From Acidimicrobiales bacterium (GTDB lineage Bacteria > Actinomycetota > Acidimicrobiia > Acidimicrobiales > CADCSY01), in assembly GCA_030446545.1 (NCBI GenBank), contig JAUJNB010000008.1, positions 37,961 to 76,159 on the forward strand: 38,199 nt of DNA, read 5' to 3'. This document shows, in pieces, positions 22,582-28,678 of this stretch; the first letter of the stretch is position 1, and every line of letters starts with the position of its first letter. The notes under the pieces are model-generated. The model was not told the origin of the DNA, did no database searches, and was given only the letters and a program-made list of their open reading frames with translations. Both the position numbers and the translations under genes were made by a program.

Positions 22582-23540
22582 GCGCGTCCTACGACATCGT
22601 GGTGCCGACGGTCGGGCGGCCGTGTCTCGGCGTGCTCCTCGACGCCCTGGCCGCCGAAGGGGTCGACGCCGACGTGATCCTGGTCGACGACCGCCGTCGG
22701 GCCACGACGCCCCTGATCCCGAACGGCGCCCCGGCCGGGCTGCCCGTCGAGGTCCTACGGGGCCGGGGGCAGGGCCCGGCCGCGGCCCGCAACCTCGGTT
22801 GGCGGGCGGCACGGAGGGAGTGGGTCGCCTTCCTCGACGACGACGTGGTCCCCGAGCCGGGATGGGCGGCGTCGCTGGCGGACGACCTGGCGGCATGCCC
22901 GCCCGACGTGGCCGCCACCCAGGGCGGCCTGGTCGTCCCCCTGCCTCCCGACCGTCGGCCGACCGACTGGGAGCGCAACGTGGCCGGCCTGGAGCGGGCC
23001 CGGTGGGCCACCGCCGACATGGCCTACCGCCGTCGCATGCTGGAAGCGGTCGGCGGCTTCGACGAGCGCTTCCCCCGCGCCTACCGCGAGGACGCCGACC
23101 TGGGCCTGCGGGTACTCGACGCCGGCGGGCGCATCGTCACCGGGCAACGGTGGATCTCCCACCCGGTACGCCCGGCTCCCTGGCATGTCAGCGTGGGCAA
23201 GCAGGCGGGCAACGCTGACGACGCCCTGATGGACGCCCTGCACGGACCGGACTGGCGCCGGCGTGCCGGTGCACCACCCGGCCGCCGTCGCCGCCACCTG
23301 GCCGTGGTGGGTGCAGCCGGGACCTCCGTGGCCGCGGCCCTGGTCCAGCGGCGCGCCCTGGCGCTCGCCGCCGGGGTGGCCTGGGGGGTGGGCACCGCCG
23401 AGCTGGCCTGGCGACGCATCGCCCCGGGGCCCCGCACGCCGGGCGAGGTGGCCGCCATGGTGGCCACCAGCGTGGCCCTGCCCTTCGCCGCCTCCGGGCA
23501 CTGGCTCGCGGGCCGGCTCCGGGCCCGCCGGCTGCCATGA
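22578..23540 (+). CDS. Glycosyltransferase family 2 protein with C-terminal hydrophobic segment
   Basis: This 320-aa GT2 enzyme starts SYDIVVPTVGRPCLGVLLDAL, followed by RGRGQGPAAARNLGWRAA and the catalytic-metal motif AFLDDDVVPEPGW (about 90). TADMAYRRRMLEAVGGFDERFPRAYREDADLGLR is the ED-type catalytic-base region common in GT2. The last ~70 residues (VVGAAGTSVAAALVQRRALALAAGVAWGVGTAEL and AMVATSVALPFAASGHWLAG) are hydrophobic and probably anchor the enzyme in the membrane. The start is GTG 22578, overlapping the carbamoyltransferase stop; the end overlaps the next gene as ATGA (23537-23540). Donor and acceptor unknown. Confidence 0.85.
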   Translation: MSASYDIVVPTVGRPCLGVLLDALAAEGVDADVILVDDRRRATTPLIPNGAPAGLPVEVLRGRGQGPAAARNLGWRAARREWVAFLDDDVVPEPGWAASLADDLAACPPDVAATQGGLVVPLPPDRRPTDWERNVAGLERARWATADMAYRRRMLEAVGGFDERFPRAYREDADLGLRVLDAGGRIVTGQRWISHPVRPAPWHVSVGKQAGNADDALMDALHGPDWRRRAGAPPGRRRRHLAVVGAAGTSVAAALVQRRALALAAGVAWGVGTAELAWRRIAPGPRTPGEVAAMVATSVALPFAASGHWLAGRLRARRLP

Positions 23541-24511
23541 ACATCCTTCTCTGGCACGTGCACGGGTCTTGGACGACCGCGTTCGTGCAGGGCCGCCACA
23601 ACTACGTCCTCCCCGTGGTCCCCGACCGGGGCCCCGACGGCCGGGGGCGGGCCCGCACCTGGGAGTGGCCCGTCTCCGCCGTCGAGCGCACGCCGGCCGA
23701 GCTGGGCCAGGCCGACATCGACGTCGTGGTCCTCCAGCGGCGCCAGGACGAGGCGCTGGCTGCCGAGTGGCTCGGGCGGCGCCCCGGCCGCGACGTGGCC
23801 GCCGTCTGGCTGGAGCACAACGCACCGCAGGGACGGGTCAACCAGATGCGCCACCCGGCGGCCGATCGCTCCGACCTCACCGTCGTGCACGTGACCCACT
23901 TCAACGCCCTGTTCTGGGAGTGCGGCACCACCGCCACCCGGGTGATCGAGCACGGCATCATCGACCCCGGGCACCGCTACACCGGTGAGCTGGAACGGGC
24001 CGCAGTGGCGGTGAACGAGCCCCGGCGCCGGGCCCGGGTGGCCGGCACCGACTTGTTGGCCCAACTCTCCCGGTCGGTGCCGCTGGACCTGTTCGGCATG
24101 GGTGTCGGCGACCTGGCCTCGGAAGGCATCGACGTGTTCGAGGATCTGCCCCAGGACCGCCTCCACGCCGAGATGGCCCGCCGCCGCGTCTACCTCCATC
24201 CGTTCCGGTGGACGTCGCTCGGCCTCTCCCTCCTCGAGGCGATGCACCTCGGGATGCCGGTCGTCGCCCTCGGCACGACCGAGACGCCCGAAGCCGTGCC
24301 CCCAGAGGCCGGGGTGGTGTCCAACCGTCCCGACGTGTTGGCGGCCGCACTGCGGCGCCTGAGCGGCGACCCGGAAGAGGCCCGCCTGCTGGGCAAGGCG
24401 GCCCGCCAGGTCGCCCTGGCCCGCTACGGGCTCGACCGGTTCCTGTCCGACTGGGACACGCTGCTGGCCGAGGTGTCGTCGCAACGATCCCCCTCCGGCG
24501 GGTCGAGGTGA
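23537..24511 (+). CDS. Glycosyltransferase family 4-like (GT-B) protein
   Basis: This 324-aa protein begins MNILLWHVHGSWTTAFVQGRH, the usual GT-B first strand with a loop glycine region. The C-terminal half carries FEDLPQDRLHAEMARRRVYLHPFRWTSLGLSLLEAMHLGMPVVALG, the GT4 donor-binding pattern with the ExxxxxxE-like Glu in LSLLEAMHLGMPVV. It lacks the long N-terminal acceptor domain of many GT4 enzymes but is otherwise complete. The start overlaps the previous stop by 4 nt. The tail ends in a Ser/Gly-rich stretch. Its product probably extends the same glycan as the neighbouring GT2 and GT9 enzymes; the sugar is unknown. Confidence 0.82.
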   Translation: MNILLWHVHGSWTTAFVQGRHNYVLPVVPDRGPDGRGRARTWEWPVSAVERTPAELGQADIDVVVLQRRQDEALAAEWLGRRPGRDVAAVWLEHNAPQGRVNQMRHPAADRSDLTVVHVTHFNALFWECGTTATRVIEHGIIDPGHRYTGELERAAVAVNEPRRRARVAGTDLLAQLSRSVPLDLFGMGVGDLASEGIDVFEDLPQDRLHAEMARRRVYLHPFRWTSLGLSLLEAMHLGMPVVALGTTETPEAVPPEAGVVSNRPDVLAAALRRLSGDPEEARLLGKAARQVALARYGLDRFLSDWDTLLAEVSSQRSPSGGSR

Positions 24512-24530
24512 CGTCTCCGAGCACCTGGCC

Positions 24531-25532
24531 GTGACATCACCGCCTCCCCGCCTGGTGATCCTGCGGGCGCTCAAGCTCGGTGACCTCCTCGCCGCCGTCC
24601 CCGCCCTTCGGGCCCTGGCCCGGGCCTTCCCCGACCACGTGCGCACGTTGGCCGCGCCGGCGTGGCTCGAACCGCTCGTCCGCCACGTCGGCGTCGTCGA
24701 CCACATCGTCGACACACCGGGGCTCCTTGCCGTCGACCCGTCGCTGCGGGGTGCCGACATGGCCGTCAACCTCCACGGACGAGGTCCCCAGAGCATGGCC
24801 CTGCTGGCCGCCACCGGCCCGTCCCGGCTCATCTCCTTCGGGCTCGTCGGCGGCCCGGCGTGGTGCGAGGAGGAGCACGAGCGGGAGCGATGGTGCCGGC
24901 TGCTCCGGGAGTCGGGCATCCCCGCCGAGGCCGACGACCTCCACCTGCGGGTGCCCGATGTGGCCCCGCCACCGCAGGCGATGGGGGCCACGCTCCTGCA
25001 TCCCGGCGCCTCGAGCGGGTCCAGGCGGTGGCCACCCGAGCGCTGGGCCGCGGTCGCCCGGGCCGACACCGCCGAGGGTCGCCCGGTGGTCATCACCGGC
25101 GACGCCGGCGAGCGGAGCCTGGCCATGGAGGTGGCCCGGCGGGCCGGCCTCGACGACGCCGCCGTCCTGGCCGGTCGCACCGACCTCCTCGGGCTGCTCG
25201 CGGCGGTGGGCGCCTCGGACCGGGTCGTGTGTGGTGACACCGGGGTGGCCCACGTGGCCTCTGCCCTGGGCACCCCCTCCGTCGTGCTGTTCGGCCCGAC
25301 CAGCCCGGCCCGGTGGGGTCCGCCCGCCGCCGGGCCCCACGTCGTGGTCTGGCACGGCCGGACCGGGAACCCCCACGCCACCGAGACCGACCCCGGCCTG
25401 CTCGCCCTCAGCGTCGAGCAGGTCCTGCTGGCCCTGGATGCGCTTCCCCGCCCCGACCCCGACCCCGGTGGCCCCGGCGCGCAGCCGGGTCGGGCCCGGG
25501 GTCCTCAGGCCATCAGGCTCCGCACGGGCTGA
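24531..25532 (+). CDS. Glycosyltransferase family 9 (heptosyltransferase-like) protein
   Basis: This 333-aa GT-B enzyme starts RLVILRALKLGDLLAAVPALRAL, the diagnostic N-terminal block of GT9 with the GD pair. The donor site reads LLHPGASSGSRRWPPERWAAV, and then VVCGDTGVAHVASALGTPSVVLFGPTSPARWGP, the ADP-heptose-binding region of WaaC/WaaF. GT9 enzymes use ADP-heptose or related donors, so this gene suggests a heptose-containing glycan in a probably Gram-positive organism; heptose synthesis genes (gmhA/hldE) are not in the window. GTG 24531 begins 19 nt after the previous stop. The C terminus is Pro/Gly/Arg-rich. It is the last gene of the run and is convergent with the next gene. Confidence 0.87.
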   Translation: MTSPPPRLVILRALKLGDLLAAVPALRALARAFPDHVRTLAAPAWLEPLVRHVGVVDHIVDTPGLLAVDPSLRGADMAVNLHGRGPQSMALLAATGPSRLISFGLVGGPAWCEEEHERERWCRLLRESGIPAEADDLHLRVPDVAPPPQAMGATLLHPGASSGSRRWPPERWAAVARADTAEGRPVVITGDAGERSLAMEVARRAGLDDAAVLAGRTDLLGLLAAVGASDRVVCGDTGVAHVASALGTPSVVLFGPTSPARWGPPAAGPHVVVWHGRTGNPHATETDPGLLALSVEQVLLALDALPRPDPDPGGPGAQPGRARGPQAIRLRTG

Positions 25533-25590
25533 GGGCCGGCGCCGAGCGGGCCCGGCCGAGCAGGAAACCGGTCACTCCGGCCCCGCCCCT

Positions 25591-26898
25591 TCAGAAGTCA
25601 CCGCCCCCGAAGTCACCGCCGCCGCCGAAGTCACCGCCCCCGAAGTCACCGCCGCCGCCCCAGTCACCGCCACCACCCCAGTCACCGCCGCTGCCTCCAT
25701 CCCCGTCTCCGCCACCGCCTTCGCCGCCGCCGCCGTCCCCTCCGCCGCCATCACCACCTCCGTGGTCGTGATGGCCGTAGCCCCATCCGCCCCCGCCCCA
25801 CCCGCCGCCCAGCATCTGGCCCAGCAGGAGGCCGGTGAACAGGCCGTTGCCGCCCCCGCCGTACCAGCCGCCGCCGTAGAACGGCGTGCCGCCGGCGTAG
25901 ACCGGCTGGCCCCGGTCGTCGACGTCGAGGGCCGGCTCGCGGTGGCGGCCCGCCACCCGCAGCTCCTCCGGCGGCGGAGGCGGCTCCCGACCCTCCACCC
26001 GGGCCCGGGCCCGGTTCATGGCGTAGCGGCCCTCGGCCACCACCCGCTCGACCCGCACCAGGTCGACGTCGTCACCGACGTATTCCAGCGCCGCCTCACC
26101 AGCCCGGTAGCGGCTGACCCCGGCGTCGTAGTCAGCCCGGGCGTCGGGGTGCAGGGCGACTTCGGACTCGAGGGCCATGACGTCGTCACCCAGCACCGAG
26201 AGCTCAGCCCTCAGCATCTGGCGATCGGCGTCGCTCTCCCGCTGCCGGGTCTGCTGTTCCCGGAGGCGACGAGCCCGGAACCACAAGAACAACCCGGCAC
26301 CCACGGCCACCAGCACCAGCAGCCAGATCCCACCGTTCCCGTCCCCACCCTCGTCGCCCGTGGCCCCGGATCGGCCGGGGACGGGGCCCGACCTCCCCGC
26401 GGCGGCGGTTGACCTCTCCGCGGCGGCGGCCTGGACCCGGTCGACGTACTCGGCCAGGACCGCCTCGGTGCCGTCGGACCGACGGTCTTCGAACGTCGCC
26501 GTGGCCAGCCGGCCGGCCAGGCCGGACGGCAGGACGTTGCTCGACGCCCGGAAGCTGTCGCCCACCACCACCGCGTAGGTGCCGTCGCGCCCGGTGGCGG
26601 CTGCCAGCGCAGCCGGGACCCGCCCCGGATCACCCCCGGCCTCCTCGGTGGCCGAGCCCGGGAGCACCGCCACGAACAGGGGAGTGGCACCGCCGTCGAT
26701 GGTCGCCTCGAGCTCCTCGGCCAGGGACCGGTCGATGGCCCGCTCGGCGGTCGGGTCGACGTAGACCGCCTGCGTCCGGAGCCCTTGGGCGGCCCGACCG
26801 ATGACGGCCTGGTCGGCCGTCGCCTGGGCCCCGGCCGGCGTCCCGCCGAGGAGCACGACGACGATGACGACGCCGACCACCAAGGGCGCCCGTCGCAT
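25591..26898 (-). CDS. Secreted/membrane protein with TPM-like domain and glycine-rich tail
   Basis: The 435-aa product has a signal peptide (MRRAPLVVGVVIVVVLLGG, AXA-type site near residue 24) and an extracytoplasmic alpha/beta region (about 30-145: ATPLFVAVLPGS, GTYAVVVGDSFRASS) that resembles small TPM/DUF6676-type domains. A Ser/Gly linker follows, then one membrane helix (about 191-206, IWLLVLVAVGAGLFLWF), a charged helical cytoplasmic region, and a C-terminal ~55-residue tail of repeated GGGD/GGDF. Glycine-rich tails of this kind are common on bacterial TPM proteins; the match is tentative. ATG 26898 is preferred over 26937: TAGGGT (26911-26906) lies 7 nt before it. The gene is convergent with GT9. 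Confidence 0.7.
   Translation of the reverse strand: MRRAPLVVGVVIVVVLLGGTPAGAQATADQAVIGRAAQGLRTQAVYVDPTAERAIDRSLAEELEATIDGGATPLFVAVLPGSATEEAGGDPGRVPAALAAATGRDGTYAVVVGDSFRASSNVLPSGLAGRLATATFEDRRSDGTEAVLAEYVDRVQAAAAERSTAAAGRSGPVPGRSGATGDEGGDGNGGIWLLVLVAVGAGLFLWFRARRLREQQTRQRESDADRQMLRAELSVLGDDVMALESEVALHPDARADYDAGVSRYRAGEAALEYVGDDVDLVRVERVVAEGRYAMNRARARVEGREPPPPPEELRVAGRHREPALDVDDRGQPVYAGGTPFYGGGWYGGGGNGLFTGLLLGQMLGGGWGGGGWGYGHHDHGGGDGGGGDGGGGEGGGGDGDGGSGGDWGGGGDWGGGGDFGGGDFGGGGDFGGGDF
25594..25758. repeat. Low-complexity Gly codon repeat (GGGGD/GGDF tail)
   Basis: On the plus strand this reads as repeated CCGCC and AGTCACCG units; on the coding (minus) strand it is GGC/GGT/GGG with GAC and TTC, encoding the C-terminal glycine tail. 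The last ~60 nt (25594-25655) contain near-identical alternating blocks, prone to slippage. Confidence 0.7.
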
Positions 26899-26911
26899 GG
26901 GTAAGACCCTA
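26899..26911 (-). promoter_or_regulatory. Promoter -10 with overlapping inverted repeat
   Basis: On the minus strand TAGGGT (26911-26906) serves as -10, 7 nt before the ATG. It overlaps GGGT-AAG-ACCC (26899-26909), a small perfect inverted repeat that could bind a regulator or simply be chance. Confidence 0.35.
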
Positions 26912-26965
26912 ACGACCGGGGTGATCACTGCGAACACCAGGTCGGTCGGGGGGGTGAAGCGTCGG

Positions 26966-27330
26966 TCAGCTCCGAGCGCCGATCGAGTCCCGGAATTCCT
27001 CCAGCACGGCGGCGGCTCGAGCCGGCTCCTGAAGCATCCACCAGTGCCCCAGCCCCGGGGAGCTCGGCCAGCCCGGCCGCCTTTCGGCGGGCACGGCCGC
27101 CTGCAGGGCGAAGAACGCCTCGCTCGCCCCCGGCGTCTGCCACAGCTTGGCCAACTCGTGCCACTCGAAGCGGGTGTCGGCTACGCCGGCGGCGTCGGTC
27201 AGCCACGAACGGACCAGGTCGGGCCGGATGCTCATCAGGCGCACCACCAAGCCCCCGCCCCAGTCGTGGCCGACCACGTCGACCGGCCCCTCACTGCAGG
27301 AGGCCAGCCATGAGACGTTCCCGCGACGGC
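26966..27330 (-). pseudogene. Decayed alpha/beta-hydrolase remnant
   Basis: About 110 residues of an alpha/beta-hydrolase survive: VDVVGHDWGGGLVVRLMSIRPD (nucleophile elbow, Asp type), then RSWLTDAAGVADTRFEWHEL and KLWQTPGASEAFFALQAAV, then PGLGHWWMLQEPARAAAVLEEF with the catalytic His. The N-terminal part, including the oxyanion region, is gone, and about 80 residues between the elbow and the His block are missing as well. The remaining pieces are in one frame but cannot fold as a complete enzyme. The 5' break lies near 27330, next to the AT-rich promoter of the ATPase gene, consistent with loss caused by insertion of that gene. The open frame reaching 27409 is non-homologous sequence. Confidence 0.65.
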
Positions 27331-27348
27331 TGGGTAACGGCCTGAGGC

Positions 27349-27386
27349 GAGAAGAACTTCTATAAAAAAGAAGGTTATCTCTTCTC
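27349..27386. promoter_or_regulatory. AT-rich region with nested AGAAG/CTTCT inverted repeats
   Basis: AGAAG (27350-27354), CTTCT (27357-27361), AGAAG (27369-27373) and CTTCT (27381-27385) alternate as two inverted repeats; the outermost arms GAGAAG (27349) and CTTCTC (27386) also pair. Between them lies TATAAAAAAG. It lies just upstream of the ATPase -10 and looks like an operator, or a hairpin ending the pseudogene transcript. Confidence 0.5.
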
Positions 27387-27394
27387 CTTTCTGG

Positions 27395-27400
27395 TAGTCT
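27395..27400 (+). promoter_or_regulatory. -10 element of the ATPase gene
   Basis: TAGTCT ends 7 nt before ATG 27408, suggesting a leaderless or near-leaderless mRNA; no ribosome-binding site is seen. Confidence 0.45.
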
Positions 27401-27407
27401 CTGGCCC

Positions 27408-28493
27408 ATGGAGGCCTCGCCCTTCCCGTATCAGGGCCCGCTGGAGCCCGCCGAGGTCCATGGTCGCGACGACCTGGTGGCCGACCTCGTCGAGCGGGTG
27501 ACCTCCGGGCGCGTGACCGCGCTGCTCGGGCCCCGCCGCTACGGGAAGACCAGCGTGCTGCGCCGAGTGGCCGCCGACGTGACCGAGGTGGCGACGGTCT
27601 GGGTCGATCTCTACGAGGTCACGTCGATGGCCGATGTCGCCGTCCGTTTCGACGACGGGCTGGCCGCCACCACCGGCCGGTTCGCCAGCACCGCTCGTGG
27701 CGTCGCCGCCGGGCTGGCGGTGAACCTCGGCGTCGTCAAGGTGGAGCTCACCGGGCCGGCCCGGAACCGTCCTGATCCGGCGTTGGCGTTCCATTCCCTG
27801 CTCCAGGTGCTCGTGAACGTGGCCTCCCGCCATCGCAGCCTGCTCATCGTCGACGAGTTCTCGTCGATCGGGCGGGTCAAGGGCGCGGCCGGGGCCCTGC
27901 GCACCGCGTTGCAGGACCACTATCGCGACCTCGGCATCGTCTTTGCCGGCTCGCACCCTTCCATGATGCGCACGCTCTTCACGGCCCGCCCGGAACCGTT
28001 CTACGGGCAGGCGGACCTGGTCGAGATCGGTCCCTTGGAGTCGACGGCGGTCGAACGCATCGTCGGGTCAGGGTTTGCCTCCACCGGCCGCGACGCCGGC
28101 CACCTCGCCGCCCGGATCAACGCCTTCACCGGCGGTCACCCGCAACGAGCCATGCAGTTGGCCGACGCCTGCTGGCGTCACACGCCGCCGGGGACGTCGG
28201 CGAGCACCGAGACCTGGGCCATGGCCGTCACCGAGGTTCGTCGAGCGTCGGCCGACGGCATGGAGCGGTTGTACTCGGGCTTCGCGAGCGGTGAGCGCTC
28301 GGTGCTTCGTGCGGTGGCGCGCGGCGGCAGCATCTACGGCACCGAGGCCGGGCTCCTGGACTTGTCGGCCGGTTCGGCCACCCACGCCCGTCAGACGTTG
28401 CGCAACAGTGGCGATCTGACCGAGCTCGGCGGACAACTGGCGCTGGTGGACCCCATGCTCGCCGACTGGCTACGCCGACGATTCCCGATCTGA
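27408..28493 (+). CDS. AAA/STAND-like ATPase (ATPase_2 type) with C-terminal winged helix
   Basis: This 361-aa P-loop ATPase belongs by pattern to the archaeal-type ATPase_2/MNS group: the P-loop GPRRYGKTSVLRR (41-53) with the GxRRxGKT form, Walker B LLIVDEFSSIG (about 145), and VFAGSHPSMMRTLF as sensor region. The C-terminal third (about 270-361) reads as a winged-helix: GERSVLRAVARGGSIYG, then SATHARQTLRNSGDLTELGGQLALVDPMLADWLRRRF. Related proteins are poorly characterised; STAND relatives act as switches, some in antiviral defence, but nothing here shows that. It stands alone with an AT-rich operator-like promoter, beside a truncated hydrolase and convergent with recD, which suggests it was acquired. 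GC content of the coding part is near the local average. Confidence 0.82.
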   Translation: MEASPFPYQGPLEPAEVHGRDDLVADLVERVTSGRVTALLGPRRYGKTSVLRRVAADVTEVATVWVDLYEVTSMADVAVRFDDGLAATTGRFASTARGVAAGLAVNLGVVKVELTGPARNRPDPALAFHSLLQVLVNVASRHRSLLIVDEFSSIGRVKGAAGALRTALQDHYRDLGIVFAGSHPSMMRTLFTARPEPFYGQADLVEIGPLESTAVERIVGSGFASTGRDAGHLAARINAFTGGHPQRAMQLADACWRHTPPGTSASTETWAMAVTEVRRASADGMERLYSGFASGERSVLRAVARGGSIYGTEAGLLDLSAGSATHARQTLRNSGDLTELGGQLALVDPMLADWLRRRFPI

Positions 28494-28514
28494 ACGGCCC
28501 CCCTTTCCCCATCT

Positions 28515-28555
28515 GATCCCCAGGAGCGAAGCGAAAGGCGCCCGCTCCCGGGGTC
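28515..28555. terminator. Hairpin between the convergent ATPase and recD genes
   Basis: GATCCCCAGGAGCG (28515-28528) pairs with CGCTCCCGGGGTC (28543-28555): about 12 base pairs with one bulged T and one A-C mismatch, loop 14 nt. No T tract. The position between convergent genes suits bidirectional termination. Confidence 0.5.
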
Positions 28556-28565
28556 CGTTCGAAGG

Positions 28566-28678
28566 GGGCCCGGTCAGGGTCCCTCGTCGGCCCAGAGCCG
28601 GTGGCGCAGCCCTGACGCCCGGGCCCGGTCAGGGTCCCTCGTCGGCCCAGAGCCGGTGGCGCAGCCCTGACGCCCGGG
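28566..28678. repeat. 55-bp perfect tandem duplication at the recD 3' end
   Basis: The unit starting GGGCCCGGTCAGGG is present at 28566-28620 and again at 28621-28675 without a mismatch, followed by the GGG of a third start. The second copy carries the last codons and stop of recD; the first copy repeats them after the stop, so the protein is unaffected. Confidence 0.85.

Noticed and set aside
25591..25760. CRISPR-like regularly repeated plus-strand sequence
   Set aside because: Units are very short, codon-phased and encode glycine repeats of a membrane protein; there are no spacers.
27331..27409. Extension of the hydrolase open frame into the AT-rich region as a real N terminus
   Set aside because: The residues have no hydrolase similarity and the region holds the ATPase promoter.
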